DNA of 15,572 nt from Cyclobacteriaceae bacterium (GTDB taxonomy: Bacteria; Bacteroidota; Bacteroidia; Cytophagales; Cyclobacteriaceae), in the NCBI GenBank assembly GCA_025358195.1, contig JANYKP010000291.1, positions 1 through 15,572 of the forward strand, in the 5' to 3' direction. Below, in pieces: positions 1-8,490 of the stretch (its first letter is position 1; each line of letters begins with the position of its first letter). A program made the position numbers and the translations under genes. The notes under the pieces are model-generated. The model was not told the DNA's origin, did no database searches, and saw only the letters and a program-made list of their open reading frames with translations.

Positions 1-1
1 C

Positions 2-85
2 CAATCCGCCTCTAAGATAACCATCGAGAAAATAACACTCAACGATATTTCTGATGATAGCATTTTTGCTTTTCCTAAAAAATAG
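2..85 (+). CDS. 3' end of an upstream gene, product unknown (partial)
   Basis: Only one forward frame is open from the window edge. It gives 27 residues ending ...ITLNDISDDSIFAFPKK and a TAG stop at 83-85; the other two forward frames hit stops within 20 nt. A hairpin terminator follows 14 nt later, as expected for the end of a real transcription unit. The alternating hydrophobic and polar pattern suggests the last beta strands of a beta-rich protein. Ends of this style occur in LolA-like lipoprotein-carrier folds, but that likeness is loose and I do not assign a family. Confidence 0.45.
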   Translation, partial: QSASKITIEKITLNDISDDSIFAFPKK

Positions 86-99
86 ATTTCAAACTAAAT

Positions 100-128
100 A
101 AAAGAGACTGCACAAGCGGTCTCTTTTT
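100..128 (+). terminator. Rho-independent terminator-like hairpin
   Basis: The left arm AAAAGAGAC (100-108) pairs with GTCTCTTTT (119-127). The inner bases extend the stem by a T-G wobble, G-C and C-G to an ACAA loop (112-115). This makes a 12-bp stem running into a T tract (124-128). It lies 14 nt after the upstream stop, so it most simply ends that gene. Its T tract also ends only 16 nt before the next start codon at 145, which leaves almost no room for a separate promoter downstream of it. Confidence 0.8.
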
Positions 129-144
129 ATTTCACCCGAATACC

Positions 145-3100
145 ATGAAAAATAAAATACTCCTACTAATTATCTGCGCGTGTTTTTCCGCCGAGATAAA
201 TGCCCAAAGTGAAATGTCAGGTAAATCTTTGTTAGGCGGCCTCCGCGCCCGCCACATCGGCCCAGCTACCATGAGTGGACGCATTGCAGACATTGAGGTT
301 GTTAACCGGAAGCCAACCATCATCTATGTCGGCACAGCGGGCGGTGGCGTGTGGAAATCCGTGAGCGCGGGCGCCAACTTCCGGCCCGTGTTCGATGACT
401 ACACCATGTCCATTGGAAAAGTAACCCTGGATCAAAACCATCCCGACACGGTGTGGGTGGGAACCGGTGAGCCTTGGGTACGCAACAGTGTTGGTATTGG
501 TACTGGACTTTACAAAACAGTAAATGGTGGTACCTCCTGGGACTTTATGGGACTAAAAGACTCGGAACATATCAGTGACATTATCATCCATCCGAAAGAC
601 GGTAACACGGTTTATGTCGGCGCACAGGGTCATCTCTGGAATGCCAATGCGGAACGTGGAGTATTCAAAACCACCGACGGCGGCAAGTCCTGGAATAAGG
701 TTTTATACATCGACGAAAATACGGGTTGTGCTGACTTGGAAATCGATCCAAAGAATCCAAACATCCTTTATGCTGCGATGTGGAGCCACCGCCGATATCC
801 TGATTTTTTTGATTCAGGATTTACCGGCACTAGCGGACTTTATAAGACCACCGACGGCGGAACTACCTGGAATAAAATTCACAATGGTCTGCCAAAAACT
901 ATGTTGGGGCGTATTGGAATCGCCGCCGCTCCCTCCAATCCCAATGTTCTCTATGCCAGCGTGGAAGCAAAAGATCAAAAAGGGCTGTTCAAGTCTTCGG
1001 ATGCCGGCGCCAACTGGAAATTGGTTAACAGCGATTTCAATAATGGCGTGCGTCCGTTTTATTTTTCACGCATTGTCGTTGATCCTAAGTATGACAGTAT
1101 TTTGGTGAAGTGTGCCTTCACGCCCATTATCAGCACGGATGGCGGAAAAAAATTCAGGGCGATTGGAAGTGTACACTCCGATGTGCATGCCGCCTGGATT
1201 GATCCGCATAACTCAAATCACATTTTACTTGGAACCGATGGTGGCGTTTACGAGTCTCTCGACCAAGCCTACACATTCAAGATGTGGATGAATCTTCCAG
1301 TGGGGCAATTTTATCACGTTGCGGTTGACAATGAAACGCCTTTCAATGTGTATGGCGGATTACAAGATAACGGCTCCTGGTTCGGGCCATCACAAAAGCC
1401 CGGAGGAATTACCAACAAAGATTGGGATGTTACCTATGGCGGAGATGGCTTCTGGTCTTTTCCACATCCCACCGACAATGATATTGTGTATGCCGAGTAT
1501 CAGGGTGGTCACATGGGACGCTATAATAAGAAGACCGGTATTGCCAAGGACATTAAGCCGTATCCGGAAAAAGGCGGACCAAAACTTCGTTTCAACTGGA
1601 ACACACCCATCGTTCAGAGCCCTAACAAACCCGACAGGATTTACGCAGGCGCACAATTCCTGTTTATGTCTGAAGACAAAGGTGATACCTGGAAACGGAT
1701 TTCGCCCGACCTGACAAGCAACGACCCCAAACGCCAACGCCAAAGTCTCACGGGTGGTCTGTCCATCGACAACTCGTCAGCTGAAAATAACACGACAATT
1801 TATTACATCGCCGAATCTCCCAAAGATGAAAAGGTGGTGTGGGCAGGAACAGATGACGGCTATTTGCAAGTAACCGAAAACCAGGGAAGCACCTGGATGA
1901 ACGTTACAAAGAACATGATCGGCTTGCCTGCCGGCAACTGGTGTTCCTCCATCGAGACAGGACACTTCGATCGCAATACGGCCTATGTTTCTTTTGACAA
2001 TCACCGCAATGGTGACATGAAACCCTATATCTACAAGACTACTGATATGGGAAAAACATTCGCTTCCATTGTCACGCCTGACTTAGAGGGTAATGTGTTT
2101 ATCATTCGCGAAGATCGTGTCAATCCTAACTTGCTTTATGCGGGCACTGAATTTGGACTTTATATTTCAATTGATGGCGGCAAGAAGTGGTCGCGCTTTG
2201 AAAATAACGTTCCTAAGACTGCTGTGTACGATATCGCTGTGCATCCAAAAGAAGATGCGATCGTACTCGCCACGCATGGACGCGCCCTGATGATCATTGA
2301 CGACATCTCACCACTCCGCCAATTAACGCCTGAAGTGATGACCAAGCCTATTCATTTCTTTGATCTCAAACCCACCGTGCTGAATGACCCTGGTGCGGGT
2401 GGCAACTGGTTTGGAGGTGATGGAAACTACTCGGGTGAAAATCCGAGCAGCGTGGCTAAGATTGTGTACTTCATGAGCAAGCGTCACACGTTTGGTAAAA
2501 TGACAATCGAAGTTTACGATCAAAACGGAACATTACTGCGCGAGTTACCGGCTGGTAAGAGTGCAGGCATCAATGTGGTGGAGATGACCGCTACACTGGA
2601 GAAGCCAAAGGCCGCCCCGTCAGAAAACCCTCAAGCTATGTTCGGCACGCTCAACGGTCCCAATCTGCCTGCTGGCACATACAAAGTTAAAGTCATCAAG
2701 GGTAAGGATGAGTATCTCACCAGTTTCACGTTAAAATATCCTGACAAATCACCTTATACGGCTGAAGACCGGAAAGCCCAGCAGGAAACCACGATGCAAC
2801 TCTATAAACAAACGGAGCACTTGGCTTACATCTATGCCGCACAGGATGGAATGGCAAAACAGGCAAAAACTGTAGTCCAGAAAAATCCGAAGATGGGCAA
2901 GCTTGTTAATCCTTTCATCAAGGAAGTTGAAGATCAAAACAATGCGTTGGTTTTCCGTGGTGGTGACTTCTATATCAACACAGAGGAAAAGCTGGCGGAG
3001 CAAATTTCCGAACTTTATGGACAGGTGACCAATTATCCGGGCCGGCCGGGGAATGCACAAGTTGAACGTGTGGGAAGTCTGGATGAAGAATTGAAGAGAG

Positions 3101-3285
3101 CCAGTCAGAAATTTGAACAACTGAAGAATGATAAGCTGAAGAAAATAAATTCAACACTTACTTCTGATAAGTTATTTGAGCCTATTAAGGTGTTGACGGA
3201 GGAAGAGTTCAAAAAAGGAGAAAGCGGTGGTTCCATAAAGCAAAAACAATTCAATATGTTGATCAACTGGAACATGTTCCATTGA
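145..3285 (+). CDS. secreted Asp-box (BNR/sortilin-VPS10-like) beta-propeller protein
   Basis: The 1046-aa product starts with a signal peptide (residues 1-21, ending NAQ), so it is exported. It carries at least ten Asp-box-type motifs (S/T-x-D/N-x-G-x-T/S-W/F), at about residues 71, 125, 175 (TTDGGKSW), 234 (TTDGGTTW), 283, 330, 509, 577, 631 and 675. This pattern marks a long multi-bladed, probably double, beta propeller. Residues about 780-890 look like an Ig-like/FlgD-like sandwich (LPAGTYKVKVIKG), and about 900-1030 are charged and helical. No type IX secretion C-terminal domain is visible. Relatives are often labelled 'glycosyl hydrolase' or 'VPS10 domain-containing', but no sialidase active-site set is apparent and the role in Bacteroidota is unknown to me; binding of protein or glycan is an inference. 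The signal peptide supports the ATG at 145. No Shine-Dalgarno sequence is seen. It is transcribed toward the convergent peptidase gene and ends in a hairpin at 3311-3336. Confidence 0.9.
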   Translation: MKNKILLLIICACFSAEINAQSEMSGKSLLGGLRARHIGPATMSGRIADIEVVNRKPTIIYVGTAGGGVWKSVSAGANFRPVFDDYTMSIGKVTLDQNHPDTVWVGTGEPWVRNSVGIGTGLYKTVNGGTSWDFMGLKDSEHISDIIIHPKDGNTVYVGAQGHLWNANAERGVFKTTDGGKSWNKVLYIDENTGCADLEIDPKNPNILYAAMWSHRRYPDFFDSGFTGTSGLYKTTDGGTTWNKIHNGLPKTMLGRIGIAAAPSNPNVLYASVEAKDQKGLFKSSDAGANWKLVNSDFNNGVRPFYFSRIVVDPKYDSILVKCAFTPIISTDGGKKFRAIGSVHSDVHAAWIDPHNSNHILLGTDGGVYESLDQAYTFKMWMNLPVGQFYHVAVDNETPFNVYGGLQDNGSWFGPSQKPGGITNKDWDVTYGGDGFWSFPHPTDNDIVYAEYQGGHMGRYNKKTGIAKDIKPYPEKGGPKLRFNWNTPIVQSPNKPDRIYAGAQFLFMSEDKGDTWKRISPDLTSNDPKRQRQSLTGGLSIDNSSAENNTTIYYIAESPKDEKVVWAGTDDGYLQVTENQGSTWMNVTKNMIGLPAGNWCSSIETGHFDRNTAYVSFDNHRNGDMKPYIYKTTDMGKTFASIVTPDLEGNVFIIREDRVNPNLLYAGTEFGLYISIDGGKKWSRFENNVPKTAVYDIAVHPKEDAIVLATHGRALMIIDDISPLRQLTPEVMTKPIHFFDLKPTVLNDPGAGGNWFGGDGNYSGENPSSVAKIVYFMSKRHTFGKMTIEVYDQNGTLLRELPAGKSAGINVVEMTATLEKPKAAPSENPQAMFGTLNGPNLPAGTYKVKVIKGKDEYLTSFTLKYPDKSPYTAEDRKAQQETTMQLYKQTEHLAYIYAAQDGMAKQAKTVVQKNPKMGKLVNPFIKEVEDQNNALVFRGGDFYINTEEKLAEQISELYGQVTNYPGRPGNAQVERVGSLDEELKRASQKFEQLKNDKLKKINSTLTSDKLFEPIKVLTEEEFKKGESGGSIKQKQFNMLINWNMFH

Positions 3286-3310
3286 TCACGTTCCTAACAC
3301 TAAACACAAG

Positions 3311-3336
3311 AAACCCTGGCACAGGCCGGGGTTTTT
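3311..3336. terminator. terminator between convergent genes, probably bidirectional
   Basis: AAACCCTGGC (3311-3320), loop ACAG and GCCGGGGTTT (3325-3334) form a 10-bp stem with one G-T wobble, followed by a T run to 3336. It lies 26 nt past the plus-strand stop. On the minus strand the same stem is followed by a moderately T-rich stretch (TTTCTTGTGTTT), so it may also end the peptidase gene, whose stop is about 36 nt away. Confidence 0.8.
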
Positions 3337-3371
3337 GCTTTTCAAATATGTTTTGTAGGTAGGTCCACCTA

Positions 3372-4736
3372 TCAAACCCCATTCTTCCCAAAGTGTTTGT
3401 AAAACGCAACGATCGTTTCAATGCCTATCAGGAAGTTTTTGATGCCGTAGTGTTCGTTAGGTGAATGCAGCGCGTCGGTGTCCAGACCAAAACCCATAAG
3501 CACCGTGTCGAGACCGAGTTCCTTTTTGAATAGCGCTACGATGGGGATGCTACCACCATCACGTGTGGGTATTGGGGTCTTGCCCCACACTTCTTCAAAT
3601 GCCTTGCTTGCCGATTTGAATGCTTTTGAATCGGTTGGTGTTACAGCGGGTTCGCCGCCATGGTGGGCAATCACCTTAATTTTTACAGACTTGGGTGCAA
3701 TCGAAATAAAATGTTTTGTAAATAAATCGGTGATTTGCTGCGGGTTTTGATTGGGCACCAGGCGCATGGAAATCTTGGCGTGTCCTTTTGCCGGCAGTAC
3801 GGTTTTGGCACCCTCACCCGTGTAGCCACCCCAGATGCCATTCACATCAAGCGTGGGTCGGATACCTGTTCGCTCAAGCGTAGTATAACCCTTTTCACCT
3901 TGGGCTTCGTCAATACCGAGTTCCCTGTTGTATTCATTCTGATCGAAGGGTGCATTATTTATTGCCTTGCGTTCAGCGGGCAAAAGTTCGGCTACATTCT
4001 CATAAAAACCCGGAATGGTTATGCGTCCATCTTCATCATGCATGGAAGCGATCATTTCGCACAACACATTTACAGGATTGGCTACAGCGCCTCCATAAAC
4101 ACCGGAGTGCAGATCGCGGTTGGGTCCGGTCACTTCCACTTCCATGTAACTAAGACCGCGCAAGCCTGCCGTAATGGAAGGCTGGTCCAGGGAGATCAAT
4201 GATGTATCTGAAATTAAGATCACATCTGCTTTGAGCTTTGACTTATTTTCTTTTACAAATTCGCCAAGATGTTCAGACCCTACCTCCTCCTCACCTTCAA
4301 TCATGAATTTTATATTACAACTCAGCAGATTCTGTTTCATCATGATCTCAAACGCCTTGATGTGCATGTACACCTGTCCTTTATCATCGCAAGCGCCGCG
4401 AGCATAAATCTTGCCGTCTTTCACGGTTGGCTCAAAGGGTGGTGAGGTCCACAGGTTGAGCGGATCGGGTGGTTGCACGTCGTAATGACCATAGACAAGC
4501 ACCGTTGGTTTTTGGGGATCAGAGATCTTTTCCCCAAAGACAATCGGATGTCCTTTGGTTTCCATCAATTCAACTTTGTCAGCGCCTGCCTCCTTTAATT
4601 TTTGAGCCACGTATTCTGCAGCCTTGCGCACATCGCCCTTGTGACGGCTGTCGGCGCTCACGGATGGGATGCGGAGCAAGTCAAAAAGTTCTGTGAGGAA
4701 GCGATCCTTGTTGGCGGTGATGTATTGATTGACCAT
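3372..4736 (-). CDS. M20 family metallodipeptidase (cytosolic)
   Basis: The 454-aa product is a full-length M20 (ArgE/DapE/CNDP-like) dizinc peptidase without a signal peptide. Zinc ligands by family alignment are H84 (GHYDVQPPD), bridging D117 (ARGACDDKG), E151 (EGEEEVGSE), D177 (SDTS) and H424 (LHSPNEH). The catalytic pair is D86 and the general base E150. H210 in RDLHSG matches the histidine that reaches across the dimer interface in carnosinase-type enzymes, so a dimer with a lid/dimerisation domain at about residues 190-330 is expected. The likely role is hydrolysis of dipeptides or small peptides; substrate specificity cannot be read from sequence. It sits 75 nt downstream of the minus-strand exported-protein gene and may be co-transcribed with it, although nothing suggests a shared function. 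ATG at 4736 gives the standard family N-terminus. Confidence 0.95.
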   Translation of the reverse strand: MVNQYITANKDRFLTELFDLLRIPSVSADSRHKGDVRKAAEYVAQKLKEAGADKVELMETKGHPIVFGEKISDPQKPTVLVYGHYDVQPPDPLNLWTSPPFEPTVKDGKIYARGACDDKGQVYMHIKAFEIMMKQNLLSCNIKFMIEGEEEVGSEHLGEFVKENKSKLKADVILISDTSLISLDQPSITAGLRGLSYMEVEVTGPNRDLHSGVYGGAVANPVNVLCEMIASMHDEDGRITIPGFYENVAELLPAERKAINNAPFDQNEYNRELGIDEAQGEKGYTTLERTGIRPTLDVNGIWGGYTGEGAKTVLPAKGHAKISMRLVPNQNPQQITDLFTKHFISIAPKSVKIKVIAHHGGEPAVTPTDSKAFKSASKAFEEVWGKTPIPTRDGGSIPIVALFKKELGLDTVLMGFGLDTDALHSPNEHYGIKNFLIGIETIVAFYKHFGKNGV

Positions 4737-4811
4737 GTTTTAATATTTGATTGCGTAATTTAATTGAATTTATTCTTACGAGTGAGGGAAGGTTTATAAG
4801 ACCACTCGCCG

Positions 4812-5663
4812 CTAATGCTTGATGGAAAATCGGGACTTAATCCTATAATTTACGGCTTCCACTTTTTGAATTATTTTCAAAAGATTTTTCCCTCCAATAT
4901 CCTTGCGCTCCAACGTACGATACCTTTTCTGATAATGTGTCAGAGAGAACACTTCCAGCATCCTGTTAAATTCCTTTTCATCATTGAACTGATGATGGCT
5001 TGTCAAATATTCAACTTTGCCGTTCTCCATCCACAGAAGCCAGCGCGCCAACTTAGCATTTGATTCAATCTGTTCGATGGTAAGGTCTGTAAAATCACCA
5101 TTCCTGTCAGTAACGTTCTCTACCCCCAGGGCAACAGGATTTCCATCCTGATGACGCCGGATCAGCCATTTGTGATTTTCCTTCTTGTACGAAATCTTAA
5201 AACCATCCAGCGAGACGGGTGGGGTTAAGCAAACAATGTCTCCGTTTTTTTCAATTATAAAATGGGCTCCGTTGGGGAGCTTCCCCGCACGATAAAGAGT
5301 TCCCCAGCTTTCTGGAATGTGGTCATTCAAAAACGATGAACGCTCTAAACTGTTTTGAAGATTGCCGAGGTCCATCGAATGAAATACAACCATTCGTGGA
5401 TTGAGCCAGATCGAATCGATGTGGTAGTTGGAGACAACAAAATCCTGTGTTAATTTTTTCATCTTCTGGTCAATCGGAATGGCCATTTCCAAAATCGTCA
5501 TGCGCTCCTTGCTTCCGTCTGGGTTTGTCCATTCTAGGTCACGGGTAATTCGTGTTTTTTCTAATTCGCCAAATGAAATCGTGTTGGTTAAAGGCTCATT
5601 TCGTTCCTGGGCAATGCATTGGAGTGACAGTGTCAGCAGAAATAGGAGACAGGCTCTCTTCAT
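4812..5663 (-). CDS. exported protein of unknown function
   Basis: I do not recognise this family. I choose the start at 5663, giving 283 aa, because it produces a clean signal peptide (MKRACLLFLLTLSLQCIAQ) with cleavage after Ala-Gln. An in-frame ATG at 5732 would add 23 residues forming a second hydrophobic stretch in front of it, which is unlikely. The cysteine in LSLQC is not in a lipobox, so a soluble periplasmic or secreted protein is expected. The mature part has about 260 residues, mixed alpha/beta, with no transmembrane segment. It includes a beta-rich middle (GTLYRAGKLPNGAHFIIEKNG), an Asp/Asn-rich turn (NVTDRNGDFTDL), an aromatic helix (ARWLLWMENGK) and a basic C-terminal tail. No catalytic motif is apparent. 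It is divergent from the ABC permease gene and lies upstream of, and on the same strand as, the M20 peptidase gene. Confidence 0.75.
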   Translation of the reverse strand: MKRACLLFLLTLSLQCIAQERNEPLTNTISFGELEKTRITRDLEWTNPDGSKERMTILEMAIPIDQKMKKLTQDFVVSNYHIDSIWLNPRMVVFHSMDLGNLQNSLERSSFLNDHIPESWGTLYRAGKLPNGAHFIIEKNGDIVCLTPPVSLDGFKISYKKENHKWLIRRHQDGNPVALGVENVTDRNGDFTDLTIEQIESNAKLARWLLWMENGKVEYLTSHHQFNDEKEFNRMLEVFSLTHYQKRYRTLERKDIGGKNLLKIIQKVEAVNYRIKSRFSIKH

Positions 5664-5883
5664 GATGAATTTCCAAAAGGTCAATGACCCAATCAAACAG
5701 GTGATAAGCGCATACTTAAAAGTCAACTTCAAATTACGTCTTTTGCATAATCTTGTAATAATTTATCAAGGTTTCACTACAATAACCGGAACAGAAGTAA
5801 CTATTGGAGACCTTTCTACGTCTTAAAAGAACTCTTTGTCGGTGACCAAAATTTTCCTTCTCGTCATTTAAATTCCCACCATT
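5664..5883. promoter_or_regulatory. divergent intergenic region, promoters not resolved
   Basis: These 220 nt separate the 5' ends of the exported-protein gene (-) and the permease gene (+), so both promoters should lie here. The stretch is AT-rich around 5731-5767. I looked for the Bacteroidota pattern (TTTG, about 20 nt, TAnnTTTG) on both strands and found no convincing pair. No RNA gene or dyad stands out. Confidence 0.4.
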
Positions 5884-8382
5884 ATGATTTTCAACTATTT
5901 TCTGCTGGCCTTCCGCAACATCATCAAACAACGGGGATTTGCAATCGTCAACATGCTGGGATTGGCGGTTGGACTTGCCGCTGCCCTGTTCATTTTGTTG
6001 TATGTGAAGGATGAGCTGACCTTTGATACCATGCACCCAAAAGCCGCCAGTACCTACCGCATGGGATACTCCCTTCAATTTCCGAACGGAGAAAAGGAAG
6101 CTGCCCCCTATGCGCCAGCCGGGTGGGACAATTACATTCAGGCTAACTATGAAGGCATTGAAGGGATCACTAGCTACACGTCCTGGGGAATGCCCGCCAG
6201 TATTCATTACGAGCAAAAGGACAGAATCATCCTGACGGAAGATATTATCTGGGCTGAATCCTCCATCACGGACCTGATTCATCTTCCCATTTTAAAGGGC
6301 GCTGGCGTTAACCCGCTGAGGGAAATCAATAGTATGATATTGACGGAAACGGCAGCAAATGAATTATTTGGTGATGAAGACCCCATTAACAAAACAGTGG
6401 TTGTCTCTCATCAGTGGGCCACGCAACAGAAGAAAGTTGAATTGATGGTGACGGCAGTTATTAAAAATCTCCCTTCCAACTCACATGTCAATCCTAAGTA
6501 TATCGTGAATATTCTGGCATTGAAACCCTTTACGCCAGAGCTGGAAAATATGCTGAACACTTCCATGGGAGATGGCAACAACGGCTTCTTTACGCAATCC
6601 TATTTTGTTTGTACCGATGAGAAAAAAATTGCGGTGATCGAACAGGATTTGCAGAAACGAGCCAATGAGCTGATCGCCAAAAACCATTGGGATTTTAAGT
6701 TCAAGCCCGTCATCCGAAAAATAACAGACATCCATTTTGACAAAGAGATGGATTGGACCATCGACCACAAGACGGCAGACATGCAATACATTTACGTCTT
6801 TATCACCATCGCGTTTCTTATTTTGATGGTGGCTTGCATCAACTACATCAATCTCTCCACGGCCAAGTCCTCAAGCCGGGCGCGCGAAATAGGCTTACGT
6901 AAAACATTCGGGGGCGTACGCTCGCAATTGTTTTTTCAATTCATGCTCGAGTCTTTTGTGTTGGTAATTATTTCATCGCTTATCGCGATCTTGCTGGTAA
7001 TCTTCTTTACTCCGCAGTTCAATAACCTTACGGGGAAAACTTTTACACTCAGTCATATTCTGAATGGTCCAATGTTACTCATCATCGCTGGCGTGGCCAT
7101 ATTGGTGACGGTTCTTGCCGGAAGCTATCCGGCACTTTTTGTTTCGAGTTTTGAACCTGCCGTCGTCTTGAAAGGAAAATTTTCCTTCCGCAAAGGCTCG
7201 ACTGTTTTTCGTCAGTTTCTTACCACGCTTCAATTTGCTGTAGCCGTAACACTTCTTACAGGCACAGTTATCATTGTACGGCAAATGGACTTATTGAAAA
7301 ATTCGAAACTGAATGAAGCGGGAAATCAAATTGTTTCCATTCGCTTCGGCGGATTCACTGGCCCTACCCCGAACGACAAGTACCTCCTGTTCAAGAATAC
7401 AGTACTCAGCGATCCTGAAATTGAAAACATGACCCTGGCAAACCATCTTCCACGACTTGATTTTTTTGGACCAATCAACATGCAGATGCAATTTCCAGAG
7501 ATCAATGAAGATAAACATGAGTGGTTTCAACTGAATGGAGATTATGATTTTCCTAAGACGTTTGACCTGAAAATAATTGCCGGTCGCGATTTTGATCCGA
7601 AAAATGTGTCAGACTCCTCTGCCATTTTGCTGAACATGGCAGCTGTATCGGCGCTTCATCTCACACCACAGGAGGCTGTCGGTAAAACAGTGGTCCGTCC
7701 TGATTATGTCATGGGGTATTCACGTCCCGATACAACAAAAGCCCCCGTAACAGGGCTTATCATTGGAGTCGTGGAGGATTTTCCGTATCGCTCCATGCAT
7801 AAAAAGATTGATCCCCTGGCAATTGCACCCAAACCACATACCGTCGACAGGATTATTCATGTGCGACTGCCTGCAGGTAAAATGTCAGAAAAAATTCAAA
7901 GCATGGAAATTGCCTGGAAGAAAATTTTTCCGGGATTTGGCTTCGATTACTGGTTCATTAACGAAGAGTTTGGCCGCATGTATGAGAATGAAACAAAAGT
8001 GGCCGGGTTGACTGAAAATTTTTCCTGGCTTGCAATTCTCATAACATGCGTAGGGCTCTATGGACTAGCTTCTTTTATGTCACAACAGCGCACCAAAGAA
8101 ATTGGTATTCGTAAAACGATGGGTGCCAGTAGCCTTCAAATCCTGGTTTTGCTGCTCAGTGTCTTTGGAAAACTTTTGTTGATCGCCACGGTGATTGCGG
8201 TGCCGGTGGCCTACTACATCTCGAACCAATGGCTTCAGAGCTTCGAATACCGAACCAGCTTGTCGGTGGTTGTCTTTAGCGGTGCGATCGGCTTGATTAT
8301 TATTATCACATTGGTGACCGTAGGTTATGAATCATTGAGAGCATCGCTTTCAAACCCGGTGAAGGCGTTAAGGCATGAGTGA
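5884..8382 (+). CDS. ABC transporter permease, MacB/FtsX type (8 transmembrane helices)
   Basis: This 832-aa inner-membrane protein has the duplicated Bacteroidota MacB/FtsX layout. TM1 is at about 19-41, followed by a periplasmic MacB_PCD-like domain at about 45-295. TM2 302-325, TM3 353-375, TM4 397-419 and TM5 442-466 come next, then a second periplasmic domain at about 470-705. TM6 713-733, TM7 753-779 and TM8 793-816 close the protein. Each half has the cytoplasmic motif after its first core helix that is expected to contact the ATPase (REIGLRKTFGG at 334, KEIGIRKTMGA at 738). The family comprises mechanotransmission-type ABC systems that act on lipoproteins, peptides or cell-wall events rather than pumping through the membrane; the substrate is unknown here. 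No ATP-binding subunit, membrane-fusion protein or regulator lies next to it, so it must use an ATPase encoded elsewhere. The ATG at 5884 gives the usual N-terminus (FRNIIKQRGFAIVNMLGLA). Confidence 0.93.
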   Translation: MIFNYFLLAFRNIIKQRGFAIVNMLGLAVGLAAALFILLYVKDELTFDTMHPKAASTYRMGYSLQFPNGEKEAAPYAPAGWDNYIQANYEGIEGITSYTSWGMPASIHYEQKDRIILTEDIIWAESSITDLIHLPILKGAGVNPLREINSMILTETAANELFGDEDPINKTVVVSHQWATQQKKVELMVTAVIKNLPSNSHVNPKYIVNILALKPFTPELENMLNTSMGDGNNGFFTQSYFVCTDEKKIAVIEQDLQKRANELIAKNHWDFKFKPVIRKITDIHFDKEMDWTIDHKTADMQYIYVFITIAFLILMVACINYINLSTAKSSSRAREIGLRKTFGGVRSQLFFQFMLESFVLVIISSLIAILLVIFFTPQFNNLTGKTFTLSHILNGPMLLIIAGVAILVTVLAGSYPALFVSSFEPAVVLKGKFSFRKGSTVFRQFLTTLQFAVAVTLLTGTVIIVRQMDLLKNSKLNEAGNQIVSIRFGGFTGPTPNDKYLLFKNTVLSDPEIENMTLANHLPRLDFFGPINMQMQFPEINEDKHEWFQLNGDYDFPKTFDLKIIAGRDFDPKNVSDSSAILLNMAAVSALHLTPQEAVGKTVVRPDYVMGYSRPDTTKAPVTGLIIGVVEDFPYRSMHKKIDPLAIAPKPHTVDRIIHVRLPAGKMSEKIQSMEIAWKKIFPGFGFDYWFINEEFGRMYENETKVAGLTENFSWLAILITCVGLYGLASFMSQQRTKEIGIRKTMGASSLQILVLLLSVFGKLLLIATVIAVPVAYYISNQWLQSFEYRTSLSVVVFSGAIGLIIIITLVTVGYESLRASLSNPVKALRHE

Positions 8383-8413
8383 TGGCCTCACCATTCCGAT
8401 CCATAATTTTTCA

Positions 8414-8453
8414 AATCCATCAAATCCTACAATCCTGTAATCCTAAAATCCTG
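8414..8453. repeat. 8-bp tandem repeat, unit AATCCTRN
   Basis: AATCC begins at 8414, 8423, 8431, 8439 and 8447. After a first 9-bp step the period is exactly 8 (AATCCTAC, AATCCTGT, AATCCTAA, AATCCTG). It lies 31 nt after the permease stop and well upstream of gltB. It is too short for a CRISPR and is not a hairpin. It may be one copy of a dispersed intergenic repeat; that is inference. Confidence 0.75.
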
Positions 8454-8471
8454 CTCCACAAACGTTTTCGC

Positions 8472-8486
8472 TACTAACTGTTAGTA
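8472..8486. promoter_or_regulatory. 15-bp perfect dyad upstream of gltB, candidate operator
   Basis: TACTAAC (8472-8478) and GTTAGTA (8480-8486) are exact reverse complements around one central T. The dyad lies about 95 nt before the gltB start. There is no T run after it, so it is not a terminator. Its size suits a dimeric regulator site, and glutamate synthase operons are commonly nitrogen- or amino-acid-regulated, but the cognate protein cannot be named. Confidence 0.4.
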
Positions 8487-8490
8487 AGCC

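Noticed and set aside
575..1108. 177-aa open frame inside the Asp-box gene
   Set aside because: It overlaps the 1046-aa gene on the same strand in another frame; its composition is not protein-like, and the signal peptide and repeats validate the larger frame.
4779..4808. CGAGTG...CACTCG as a terminator for the minus-strand exported-protein gene
   Set aside because: Only 6-bp arms around an 18-nt loop, with no T run on the minus strand after it.
5664..5732. Longer start for the unknown exported protein (ATG at 5732)
   Set aside because: It would place a second hydrophobic stretch before an already complete signal peptide; the ATG at 5663 is the better start.
5734..6282. 182-aa minus-strand frame over the divergent region and permease N-terminus
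   Set aside because: Antisense to a clear TM1 and periplasmic domain coding region; no domain or signal seen, and low-complexity Gln/His/Gly content typical of a shadow frame.
8414..8453. CRISPR array
   Set aside because: The period is 8 bp with no spacers, far too short for CRISPR repeats, and no cas gene is present.
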